A DNA stretch of 64,000 nt from Corinectria fuckeliana. Its lineage: Eukaryota > Ascomycota > Sordariomycetes > Hypocreales > Nectriaceae. The stretch covers positions 1 to 64,000 of the forward strand of contig WPDH01000043.1 of the NCBI GenBank assembly GCA_019137255.1. Direction: 5' to 3'. Positions 35,301 to 46,957 of this stretch are shown in pieces. A program made the position numbers and the translations under genes. A model generated the notes under the pieces. It ran no database searches. It saw nothing but the letters and a program-made list of their open reading frames with translations, and was not told where the DNA came from. Within the stretch, counting starts at the first letter, position 1, and every line of letters starts with the position of its first letter.

Positions 35301-36399
35301 ATTTTTTAACTTTTTTTACCTACCTAAGTGATTAGTATAAATAAAAAGATAATAATAAACCTCTAATAAACCCTAGCTTAAATAAGTTATATACTAACAC
35401 TAGGTTATGTTATAAGTAGTATATACTAAGTGATAAAACTATTATAAATAAAATAAATTATACTAGAAATAATTAAGTTAGTAAAACTAGTATATAAACT
35501 AAAGCTAGAAGATATTAAAAAGAAGAGTTAGAAAACCTAATATAAGAGGTCTAAAAGTGATTATAACTTATTAGTAGAGCTGCTACCTAAGTTATATAGG
35601 CAGATTCTTAGTAATTAACTAGTAATATAAGAGTAGTAAACCTTAATATTAGTATATAGCTTAGATATATAGGATTTCTTAAAGATCTTAGCTAAACAGT
35701 AAGTAGTATAAACAGAGCTAATATGCTAACTAGTTTAACACCTTATAAGTAACCTTAGGCAAGATTAAGAAAAACCCCCTACTTATAATTATATAGTATT
35801 ACTTAAGAATACTATAAAGGTAAAAGTTAATAACTAGATTTATATAGTAGAGTTAGAAAATAGCTTTTAACCTAACTATACTAACATATAAAAAATTAAA
35901 TAGTTTATAACTAAGCTTTATATAGCTAAATAGACTAAATAGTATAACTATAAGAGGAATCTTATTAACCTAACCTAGTAGGACTATCTTAACTTTATTT
36001 ATAAGAGATATATTAATATAAGCCTATAAGAGAGGTAACTATAAGACAAATTAATAGAGATCTAATAGTATAATAACTAGTTGCTAATAGACTATTTTAA
36101 CTTATAGACTGTCTTATATACCTTTATAAGCATTTTAGACCTTAAAGATTAGGTAGACCTAGCTTACTAATATTATTATAAGCTTAAAAACCAGCTAAAA
36201 AGAGAAATAGACTGTTAGAAGGTTAATCTTCTATAAGTATAAGATATAACTAATAAGACAGAAAGGCTATAGTTATATATCTAATATAACTATAAGTTAT
36301 AAAGTAAAAGGTAAAAATATAGACTTAGTAATTATACCTAAGAGAGGTCTAAAAAGACTACTAATATAAGATAAGCTAAAAGCTAAAACCCTAAAGGAA

Positions 36400-39300
36400 T
36401 ATAAAATAATATAGAAAATTATATATACCTCTAACTATTTAAAAACCTACTCTTAGCTAACCTACTAGTAGACTGTCTTATATATAGTAGAGAATTAACT
36501 AACTAACTAGAGGTATAGTATTATAATTATAATAAGACTAGGTATTTAGTAAGAGATTATTAGGCAGCTAAAAGAAACCTTAGTATTAATACTAACTAGA
36601 TGCTAAGCCTACCTCTAGTAAAAGTATAATTTATAAGTATATAAGTAGAAGAGTTAAACTCTTTAGAAAATAAGTAAGTGCTAAAAATACTATTAAAACC
36701 TTAGTGCTAATACTAAAGATAATACTAATTAAGTATATTATTTAAGAAAGAGTAATCACTTTATAAGTATATACTAAAAAAGTGGTTTATATAAATATAA
36801 ATATTTACACCTAAGTTAATCTTATTAGTATAAGACTAATTAGAAGGTTAAGCCTTAAGGCAACTAGAGATTAGAAGGTACTAAGCTTATCTAGTTTTAA
36901 TAGAGTAATTATACTTACTAAGTAAGTCTACTAGTTAATATTCTTTCTAATTAACTCTTAAGGATACTTATAAAAGGTTAGATAACTATTTATAAAGGTA
37001 TAACACCCTAAAAGGGCTAGTAACCTACTTCTATTTTTAGATTCTATAAGAAAAGAAGAAATTCTTATTAATACTTATATACACTTATAAAGCTATAAGC
37101 TTATTACCTTTATAAATATTATAACTTTTATAAAGGAGCTAGTAAGAGGGGAAAAACCTGCTTATATTATATATATATATAGTATATTATTACTAGATAA
37201 GCAGCTAATAGCTGTTTTAGATAAAAAAGTAGATATAAGGTTAAAAACCTTACTATTAGAACTTAAGAAGTTTAAAAGAGTGTTTAGTAAATCTATAGTA
37301 AAAGAGATTCTAATCTTAAAGAGTATAAAATATATAATTAAACTAAAAGAAGGTAAGATACTACCTTATAGACTCTTATACTCTTATAACAGAAAGCAGT
37401 AGAAGGCCCTCTATAAGTATATTACTAAGAATATTATAAGTAAGTATATTAGCCTCTTAGTTAGTAAGGCTAGGTCTCTAGTCCTATTTATACTAAAAAA
37501 GAATAAGATCTTATAACTTTATATAGATTATTAAGGTCTAAATAAGATTACTATTAAGAACTATTACTTACTGCCTCTAATTAGAGACTTGCTAGACTGC
37601 CTTATAGGTATATAATAGATCTTAAAGATTAATCTATAAGATATATACTATTAGATTTAAATTAAGCTAGAGAATTACTAGAAGACTGCTTTTAAAACCT
37701 ATTATAAGTACTTTAAGTATAATATTATACTGTTTAAGCTAATAAATATACCTATAATATTTTAAGTGTATATTTACTAAGTGCTAGCTAGTATGCTAAA
37801 TATAGTTTATATTATATATCTAAATAATATTCTAATTTACTTAATAACCTAAGATTAATATATAAAAGATATATAAGAGGTGCTAAAAAGATTATAAAGC
37901 TTTTAGCTATATATAAAGCTGTTAAAATATATCTTTTACTAGTAAGAAGTTAAGTTTTTAAGTTATATAGTAACTTAAGAAGGTATTAAAATAAAGCTAA
38001 GTAGAGTTTATATAGTTAATAAGTAGCTAACTTTACTAAGCTTTAAAGATATATAAGTGTTCTTAGGGTTTTATAATTTCTACTAAAAGTTTATTTATAA
38101 ATACTTAAAGATTATAAGACCTCTTATAGTAATACTAAAAGGCAGTTAGAATAAGTGTAAAACTAGAGAGTTTACTTAAATAGATAAAAAGAAAATAGTA
38201 TTTTAAAAGCTAAAAAGAGTATTCTACTTAGTAACTATTTTTTAACACTAAGACTTAAAATGTAAGTTAAGAGTTAAAATAGATATATTTAGTATAGTTA
38301 TATTAAGTATTCTTTTCTAACTGTTTAAAAATTAATAGTACCTAGTAGTATACTAGTCTAGAAAACTCTTAGAAGAGGAGTAATACTAGGCTACTAGCTA
38401 GTAAGAGCTGTTAGCTATTATTAAGAGCTTAAAATATTAGAGCTACTATCTCTTAAGGCTTAAAAATAAGTTTATACTATTAATAGACTATATAGCTCTT
38501 ATAAGTGTTATAAAAGTATTAGTAAAAAACCTTTAAGAAAGGCTTACTAGATAGATATATAAATTAGTACCTTTTAATTTTAATATTAAGTACTAGCTAG
38601 GTAAGATAAACCTAGTAAATAGCCTGTTATAAAGGCTAGATTATATAGTAAGAGAGATCTTATATATAAATATACTTTTAACTTTAGTAGTAAAACTTAA
38701 GTTAGCAGAGAAGTTACTAAAAAACCTCTACTAAGTAATTATATAAGTCCCTAAGAGTATAAAAAATAAGATAGTTAATATATTTATTTAAGCTATATAA
38801 GCTAGTCTTAAAGATAAGCTTGTTACTATCCTAGCTGTTACTACTTAGGCTAAGTAAACTAAAGGTAAACTACTTAAAGATTTAGCAACTAGATAGTAAC
38901 TACTAGCTAAGTTAAGCTTATAAGAGATATTTTTAGTAATTATAATAGTTATCTTAGACTAATATATTCCCTGTCTAGTTATAAAAAGGCTTATAAAAAG
39001 AGAGATAGTCTTTCTTAATTAGCCTTTAAGTAAACTAGAAGAGCTAGTATAAGAATTATAAGAGAGAGATTAATTCTGCTAATAGTAGTTAGTAAAGGTT
39101 TATAATACTATAAGAGAAGCTTACTACTATAATAAGTAAGAAATACTATTTTTTAAAAGAAGACTAGTTATCTTAAAAGAATATATAATAAGAAGGGAAA
39201 TCCTTTGCTAATACTATAATAACCCTCACTTAGGATATATAGAAGTAGTAAAAACTTTAGACCTTATTATATGTAAATTCTATTAAAACTAAATCTTAGA

Positions 39301-40480
39301 TAATATAAAAGACTACACTTTAAGATGCTAATATTACTAAGGTGCTTATATACTAAGATATAAGCCTTATAGAGAGCTGTAATCCCTATTAATACCTGCC
39401 TACTTTTTTTAAGAAATTAGTATTAACTTTATTATAAGACTACTAAAAAGTGCCTAAGCTAATAGTAAGAAATATAATATTATACTAGTAATTATATACT
39501 ATATAATAAAGTATATACTTTTTATTCTTATAAAGAAGATACTTAATATAGTAAAAATAGTATAGCTTTTATATAAATATATTAAGTATAAATATAGTTT
39601 ACTTAAAGGGATTATTAGTAATAGAGATAAGCTGTTTATAAGTAAGTTTTAAGAAGACCTAATAAAAGAATAAGCAACCTATTAGTAGCTATCTATTATA
39701 TACTATTTACAAATAAATAGATAGATAGAGAGAACTAACTAAGCTATTAGGAAATACCTTTAAGTGTATACTAATAATATCTTATACTAATAGGCAGCTT
39801 AGCTCCTAAAAGTAGCTTTTACTTATAATAATAGTACTTACTATACTATTAGGGTTTCTCTTATATAAGCTTTTTATAAATACTACCTAAAAGTTATAAA
39901 ATATATCTTAAAATACCTTAAGTTAAATATATAAGAAGTATAAGAGCGTATTAAGATACTTTGCTAAGTATATACTAAGGTAGAGAAATAATAGTAGAAA
40001 GCTGTGAAAAAATAGGCTAAATACTATAATAAGTGATATAACCTATAAGAATATAAGATTAGGCAAACTATTAGGCTGTTAATAAGAAACTTCTAATTTA
40101 AATATAAGAAGCTAGTATTAAAATTTATTAAGGTGGTAATAATAGAAAGAATTAGTAAATAAGTATACTAAGTATACCTTCTAAAATAATACTAGTAAAT
40201 ATATAATATTTTTCTAGTTAAACTCTTAGAACTATAGTTTAAAAAGCGCTAACTAAGCGTAAAAGAACTACTAAAACTGCCTAAACTAGAAGAAGAGGAT
40301 AATAAGTAAGAGGTTAAGAAAGTAGTTAACTATAAGAAAGATATAAGATAAATATTTTACTAAGTTAAATAGGTAGGGTAGCTAGTAGAATATAATACTT
40401 AGAAGCTAGTAGCTTACTTAGAGAATATAATAAAGTTAGTATAGTAGTATTATAAGTAAAAAAAGTAAATATATAAGAAA
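36400..40480 (+). pseudogene. Remnant Gypsy gag-pol polyprotein with chromodomain
   Basis: The zinc knuckle near 36514-36573 reads YNYNKTRYLVRDY where CxxCxxxGHxxxxC is expected: each Cys, Gly and His has been lost by G-to-A or C-to-T change. Reverse transcriptase is clear at 37370-37850 (LYIDY-GLNKITIKNYYLLPLI, then YLNN for YLDD at 37817-37828). RNase H has a SRKLLEEEQYQATSQELLAI-like block near 38370. The integrase has a zinc-binding region near 39220-39330 and a NRQIERTNQAIRKYL-like block near 39720. The final part (about 40310-40470) aligns by eye with a chromodomain. Stops occur throughout. Confidence 0.88.
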
Positions 40481-42609
40481 TAAAATAATAAATAGATAAA
40501 CTATAATACTAAAAGTATAATAAGAATATAAATTACTAGTAATACCTAAGTAGCTAAATACTACTAGAAGAATAAACTATTAGGTGCTACTAAGGTTACT
40601 ACTAATTAAAAAAACAAATAGCTGCTAACTTAACACTTAAAGCTAGAAGGGTCTTATAAAGAATATAAACTATAATAGAGATTACTTTTAGGACTTTTTC
40701 GCTAAGGTGCTATAAGAAGTAAAGAGTAAGAATATAATATTAAAAATACTTAACTTACTAAACTTTAAAAAATATATCTTTAAAGGTGTATACTTAGCTT
40801 GCTTAAGAGGGTGAGTAGAGGGTGAGAGTAACTTACTGCTAGAATTAATAATTTAGGTAGGTGTCTTAGGGATCTTAGTCTTATAGGTGTGCTTATAAGT
40901 AGTAAAAGCTAGGGTAGAAAGAGGGTTAGTAATATCTAAGCGACTAGTAGAATAATAAGAAGTTGTTAAAGCTTAGGTAATAAGAGAAGAGATAGCTAAT
41001 AGGTCTAACCTTAAAGAAGGGGCTTAGATGTTAAAGTCTAGCTTAAAAGCCAGGTTGTTAAGAAGCTAAAAGCTCTTTAGGTTATCTAGGATCTAAATAC
41101 TATTAAGAGACTAAATAATAAGAGATAAGAGAGCTAAGAGAAAGGTAGTATAAGTGTAAGTAACAGGTAAAGTAATAGTAGGCTTAGTAGGAGTCTTATT
41201 AAGATTAGAAATAAAAATAAAAACAGAGTGTAAGCAAGTAATAAGTAAGATAATAGTAGATAAAGTAGAAGACTTAATATTAGAACTGCTAAACTTAGAC
41301 TTAATATTATAAGAAGGGCTATTAATAGCCTTATAGTAAAAAGGTTCTTAGTTTAAAAAGCTAACTTAGTATACTAGGGCCTAAGCACTATAGTTATAAG
41401 CCTTAATAATAGTAAAGATAGTAGTACACTTAATAGATATAAGAAAAGCCTAAAGTGTTTTCTTTTTAATATTAGTAATAAGAGTAATAAATATATAAAG
41501 TAGTTAAAAAACTACTATATAAATAGTAAGAGTAGTACTATTATTATAAAGATAAAAAGGCTAAGTAGTCTTAATATAATAATCTAATTTAGTTAGAGAA
41601 ATATCCTCTAAGAGGCTAGCATCTTAGTAAAACCTTAAGGTATTAATAGTAGTCTAAGCCTTAATTAACTAGAATAAGAAACTAAGCACTTTCTTAGTTA
41701 ACTAGCTAGACTTTTTAACACTAGTGCTAGTAACACTAGATAGGCTATTAGTAAGAGTTTAAAAAGTAAATATAGTCTTATTAGTAGTATACTAGATATA
41801 CTAGTGTGATATACTAGATAGAGGCTTATAAAAAGTCACTTAGCAACTAGAGAAACACTTCTTAGGGTTATTATAAAAGTAATATATAGTTAACTTATTT
41901 TAAAAGACTATTATAACACTATAAAGCTCTAAGAGAATCTTAAAAGATATTAATAATATATAGAAAACAGTAAGAACTTAATAAACTTATAGTAGTATAC
42001 TTCTGCTTAGATTGCTTATAATAGATATAATAAGCTTTAAGAGAACTATAAATATATAGTAGACTAAACTAGTTAGCTTTTTATATTAGATAAAAAAAGT
42101 AAGAGGTATTTCTAATAAATATCTAGTTAAAAAAGGCGTCTCTATTAAACTAACAGAGAATATCCTTTATATAAATAAGAGATATCTAAGTGATAAATTA
42201 GTAATAGTAAGATAAGCAGACTAATAATAATACTATAACAGTTTAAGTATTATAAGTAATAAAAGAAAGTAGTAAAGTAAACTAACTTGTAAAAGTTTAA
42301 AAAGAGAGAACTAAATAATAAAAAATATTATAAAAAAGTTAGTATAAGTAAGAGAAAGAAAAAGAAAACAAATAAGTATACTAGTATAGTCTATAGCTTA
42401 ATAGCTGCTAATAGACTGCTAACTAATAGGCCTACTATTAATATAAAGCCTTATAGCTAACAGTTATATAACAGCTATAAAGTAAGTGCTAACTAACTGC
42501 TATATTACTATAATAACTAAGGTCTTAAGTGATAGTAGTATAGTAATAATAAAGTGATATTAATTATAATAACTAAGAACAGACTTATATATTTAGAGAT
42601 TAGATAGCT
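40481..42609. other. Extra 2.1-kb region between Gypsy pol and 3' LTR
   Basis: The region is slightly less depleted of C and G than pol, and its plus strand is rich in A and G. I could not identify a product on either strand. Some Gypsy elements carry an additional sense or antisense frame here. The minus strand reads Ser/Thr/Leu/Tyr-rich with stops, which is inconclusive. Confidence 0.4.
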
Positions 42610-42624
42610 AGAGAAGAAAGTAAT

Positions 42625-42836
42625 TATAAGAAGATAAGCTTATAGCCTAAGAGACTAGCCTTAGAAGAAACTAGTACTAAGCTAAGTAAGATATACTAAG
42701 AGTATAAAAGCTACTAAGTAAGATTACTTAGAGATCTTAGTAAGCAGTTTATAACTGCTTGCTAAGTTAAAGTCTTATAATATATAAATACTTACTTTAG
42801 AACTTTTTATCTCACTCTAATTAGCTAACTCTTATA
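42625..42836 (+). repeat. Right LTR of the Gypsy element
   Basis: Pairs with 35090-35300 and is followed by the TCTTC target duplication at 42837-42841. Confidence 0.92.
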
Positions 42837-42841
42837 TCTTC

Positions 42842-45205
42842 TTAGGCAGGTAAAAATATTTAAAACTGCTTATAGTCTCTCTAACTATATAGATAATATT
42901 ATTATAACTTATATAAGCTAGGTAGTAATATTATAGCTTGCTATTAAAAATTTAAGCTTTTATAGCTATTATAGTAACTAAGATAGCTAGAGTAGGTAAT
43001 CTCTTTATAAGAAGGTAAAATCTAATACTATATAGTAAGATAATAGCTATAAGATAGCTATTAAAGTTAAAAATATAGTTCTTAAAAAGAAAGCTACTTT
43101 TAAGATAAGTCTTAAAGCCTAAAAAGATATTAAGAGGAAAAATTACTATAAAAAGCACTTTCTTAAGGACTATAAAGGTTATATATTTAGAGAGCTTAAA
43201 AGAGAGCTTAACTATACTAATATAAGAGGGCTTAATAGGGCTGCTACTAGTTATAATAGTGCCCTATTAAATAAGAGGAAACACTTTATCTTTCTTAAAC
43301 TATTTAAGGTTATTAGTAATATAACAGTTAAAGCTAGAATTCTAAAGCTAGCAGTTCTTACTATAGCTATAATTAGTATAAAAGGTATTCTAAGTTACTA
43401 AAGACTTTAAGATATTAAGATTAGAGGAAGAACTTACTATCTTAGCCTTAAGTATAAAAGGTAGAGAGGAAAATTTATCTATAGTAATAGCCCTAAATGT
43501 AAAAAATAACTTCTCTTATTTCTAAGACTTATAAAGGCTAGCTATACTAAGAGTATATTTAGCAGCTTATATAAAAGTATAAAAAGCCTTATAGAAAGCA
43601 GATATTAAGAACTAATTAGGCAGGAAAAAGATATAGTAAGAGGTAGTATCTTAAGCTTAAGAAAGTAATATAATAATAGGCTTAGAAATCTAGTAGTTAG
43701 TAGTACTATAAGAGTTACTACTGCCTTAAGGTTATAATAAGCGCTTTTTAAGATATAAGGTGTAATAGTTAGGGTGAATATAACCTTATTTCTTATAGCT
43801 ATAATACTTCTTATTAAAGTTAGAGTTTTACTTTAGCTTTTCTGTAAGCTAATTAGGCGTAAGATAGCTATCTTAAGAGTTAATAAAGTCTTTAAAGGAA
43901 GACTTTATAGTATTAGTCTTAGTATTATTAGCTCTTTAAGACTTAAACAGCTAATTCTAAGAGGGATAAGTGCTTTTATTACTATTAGCAGTAGAGTGAG
44001 AATTAAGTTATCTATTATTAAATTATCAGTTTAAAAAGATAGTATTATTATAGTAATTCTAAAAGGTATTCTTAATAGTAAGATAGTTAGAAATCTTATT
44101 AGAAAAACACTAAAACTTATAATAAGTATTAACCTAGTTAGAAAAGGTAAAGTAGAGAGAGTTATAAAAAAGGTAGTAAACTTACCTATTATTAAGAGTA
44201 CTACTAGTAGTCTTTAGCTATATAAAAAGCTAAGTGAATTTTATAATATAAAAAAAGCTATTATAAATATTTTTACACTTTAAGGACTAAAGTTAAGAGT
44301 AAAAATAGTCTTTCTAAAGAGAGTTATAGTTATAATATTATAACTAAAAGATAAGAAAGGCTTAAAATCTAAAGGTAAATCTCTTAATAATTATTTTTGT
44401 CTCTCTCTTAACTAAGCCTTAGATCTAATTAAGAAGCTTACCTTCCCTAAGGGAAGAGAGTATAATAGTTATATTATAACTAATAGTAGTAAGAGTGGTT
44501 ATAATAAATAAGCTCTATAAAAGCTAACCTTTTATATTCTTAAGATAGCTAAAGTCAGAAAGAATAAGCAAAAAGTAAGTTAAATAAATAGCCTTATAAT
44601 ATTACTTCTTATTAATACCTATCTTTAAGTAGTAAGATATTATAATATAATAAGTCTTTAGTATATATATATAAGTAAACTTAGCAGAAATACTATAAGA
44701 GAGGCTATTACTAGTATTATACTAAGATAAAACTATAGTAAGAGTAAGTTTAGGTGTGAAATTATAATCTTAAGATTCTAGTGATAAAGAGAGAGATTAT
44801 AGAGAAAGAAGGCTACCTTAATTTAATAATAGGTAATCTAGAGATCTAAAAAGAAGGCTATATTAATACTTAAGACTGCTTATAAGATAGAGTTATAATA
44901 AATAAAATGCTTAAAAGAGATAAAAAAAGTAAGACTATAAAGAGCTAGGCTACTTATAGAGTAAAACTATAGTTAAAAAAGTTTAAAAGAAGAGAATAAG
45001 TTAGACTGTAAAAGCTAAGACTGCTTATAAAGTAAAGCTAATACTAAAAAGAGGCGGGAAGAGAGATATAAGAGCTTTAAAGCTAAAACTTATAATATAA
45101 CAAAAGTTAGAATTATAAAGATAAAATCTAAAGAAATTATACTTTAAAGCAGTAAAAAGAAGAAATACTAACTAGAGCGTAAAAAGAGAATATATTAAGG
45201 TAAGA
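42842..45205 (+). pseudogene. Right arm of the outer element, degraded, unclassified
   Basis: Continues the sequence interrupted by the Gypsy element at 35084. Plus-strand frames are protein-like in patches. About 43180-43370 is open for roughly 60 codons, and the last 350 bases before the LTR read as a Lys/Arg/Gln/Glu-rich, coiled-coil-like tail once TAA/TAG are taken as former Gln codons. No retroviral or DDE motif was recognised. The tail resembles the basic C-termini of some fungal transposases, but this is only an impression. Confidence 0.3.
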
Positions 45206-45222
45206 CCTAGGCTTATAACTAG
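45206..45222 (-). other. Probable primer-binding site of the outer element
   Basis: The minus strand next to the LTR reads CTAGTTATAAGCCTAGG. It shares the core GTTATAAGCCTAG with the primer site of the Copia element at 16377-16390 and, like it, resembles the complement of the initiator-Met anticodon arm after RIP transitions. It sets the proposed minus orientation of the outer element. Confidence 0.5.
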
Positions 45223-45433
45223 TAAAATACAGTCACCCAAAGGGGCAAAAAGGAAGCTATCATCTCAAAAGGTCAGATTAAATTAATTAGGATAGTTGTT
45301 ATAGGGAGAAGCCCTAGCGGCTTCTCCCTGAGGGTCACTGCAGCACAGTGCAGACCCACAGTGCCTGGGGTCTGCAGCACTGTGCTGCCACGTGATGCCC
45401 GGCACGTGACGTAACAAGACCCGGTCCTTCACA
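45221..45433 (-). repeat. Right LTR of the outer element, largely un-RIPed
   Basis: This copy keeps what must be close to the original sequence. It contains a perfect 10-bp hairpin stem (45304-45313 with 45319-45328) and a longer imperfect inverted repeat (about 45341-45356 with 45369-45387). Two CACGTG boxes (45389-45394, 45403-45408) and a TGACGTAA site (45407-45414) lie near its TG end. In the inferred minus orientation these boxes fall in U3, where retroelement promoters sit. Confidence 0.9.
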
Positions 45434-46957
45434 TAGTTCGTGCCTCATAGCTGTGAACAAGGCGACGACGCCACGTGGGACAAAGTACCATGAGGGGGTT
45501 TCTAGTAGGGTTATGTACATGTCGATGCAGAGCTCATATGGGGAAATTGAAGACGAAGGTATGTCTTTCGACATCGTTGTAGAGTTGCGGTCGCCTCAGG
45601 GCCCGGTGCCCAGAAGCAAAGCTGACGCAAATATCTAAATTAACCCAAGTTTCCATGCCTTTAAGTGTGCTGGCTTGGTAGAGGTAGATGTCTCACGTCA
45701 CCTCGGCGCAGGCGAATTGATAATTTCTATCCCAGCATCTAAGTGTAAAGTTTTACTGAATTCTTGGTCAAACATCTCTCTCGCGACGTCCAGCAAGCCT
45801 TTCGTACACTCATAGAGATACGTAGGTCAGGGCAGGTCCTACTATATATATCTACATGAGAACGGAAATAGTGGGCTTCTATCCGAGAGCTCCAAGGCTT
45901 GCAGGAGTTCTTTGCCTTTGCGTGACCGATGTTATTTGACCAGCTTCGAGTTGTCGTATACGCGACCGGCATGGAATCATTTTCTCATCAGCAAACAGAC
46001 AAGCTTATATATTATCAAATTCTAGTATTCCATACTGCTCCCTATCATCGTTGCGAAGACACTCCCGCCGTGGTCATGGTCTCGTGGAGAAGCCCTGACA
46101 GATTAGCGCCATCACATCTTGAACAACAACAAAATTCCCCGTGATTTGGACGGGTCAAATCTCATGAGGATCGAAAGCTTATATTTGTAGCCAGGGTGGA
46201 CGATTGTAGCTCCTCTAGCCCTTTGGCTGCGTAGGCGCACGAGCAAGGTAGTGGAACTCTTCCATGTCGCCGGATCCTCGGTCTTGCCGATCGGCACTCG
46301 GCCCGGTGACGCTGACAGTGTTGCTGACACGGAAGTGTGCTCTTGTGCATCTCAGGCTCGATCGATCTTGTTGCCGCCGTTGTGGCCGAGATTGCCCAAT
46401 CCGCTTGAGCATAGATATCCTGTAGGTAGGCATTGTTGACTGTGGAACTGACAAAAGCGTGATATCGACATATCACATGGCAAACCGACGCGGTCCGTCG
46501 CAAACATTCCCGAAAGGCTCGCCATCGTGGCGGGGATCTCCCACCCTTGTCCGCGTGTCAGATCCATCCATCATCCCCACGTTTACCACATTCTGTGACA
46601 GAAGCCGGAGCCGGCCAAAGCCGAATCCCTGTTCCGCCATCAGATCATAGACCTTCTGGACACTGGAGGCACTGCCGAGGCTCCGCCACGGCTCTTACAC
46701 GGTGCTCAGCAAAGGTGCTGCTCGCGCTTCGTGGGTCGACGGAAAGACCGTGGCCTTTTTTAGCTAGACATTCCGTCTTGGACTCCTGACCTGTAGGTGG
46801 CAACTCACCATTTCTTTGAGAGGTTATTAAGCTTAAAAGCAGCTCATGGAACCCCACCGCCTCGCTGCCTGACTTGTCACTCGCGCCAACGCCAACCCTG
46901 CAAACGCAACAACAACAGCATAAAAACATACAACTGCAGCCCAGAAAAGAAACAAAC
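45434..46957. other. Intergenic region, no gene seen; 5' flank of the TANGO2-family gene
   Basis: GC-balanced DNA begins exactly at the LTR edge. Small frames up to about 113 codons overlap on both strands without motifs. The last few hundred bases are the promoter and leader of the gene starting at 46958; a CAACAACAACA-type leader lies close to the ATG. Confidence 0.5.

Larger units (their letters stand above)
35090..42836 (+). mobile_element. Ty3/Gypsy chromovirus LTR retrotransposon, full-length but RIP-inactivated
   Basis: LTRs at 35090-35300 and 42625-42836 (211/212 bp) are flanked by a perfect TCTTC target duplication (35085-35089, 42837-42841). The plus strand carries gag with a zinc knuckle near 36514, then reverse transcriptase, RNase H and an integrase followed by a chromodomain-like segment (about 40310-40470), which places it among chromoviruses. 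A purine-rich tract (AGAGAAGAAAG) precedes the right LTR at 42610-42620. About 2.1 kb between the end of pol and that tract is not accounted for by standard Gypsy genes. The element interrupts the outer LTR element and so inserted later. Confidence 0.93.
31276..45433 (-). mobile_element. Outer LTR retroelement, coding content unclassified, interrupted by a Gypsy element
   Basis: LTRs of 211 bp (TG...CA) or 213 bp lie at 31276-31488 and 45221-45433. They are flanked by a perfect TAGTT duplication (31271-31275, 45434-45438) if the two extra bases next to the primer site are counted. Orientation is inferred from two signals. The minus strand next to the right LTR reads GTTATAAGCCTAGG, resembling an initiator-Met half-tRNA primer site. 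The minus strand next to the left LTR is purine-rich (AAGAGGGAG). Without the Gypsy insert the element is about 6.4 kb. The better-looking degraded frames run on the plus strand, opposite to the inferred orientation, and I found no reverse transcriptase, integrase or gag motif. It may be a large non-autonomous derivative, or it may contain other nested pieces. RIP has degraded most of it. Confidence 0.75.

Noticed and set aside
42952..43158. 68-codon minus-strand frame in the AT block
   Set aside because: Its hydrophobic translation is what RIP-mutated AT-rich DNA gives by chance, and neighbouring frames on the plus strand are equally open.
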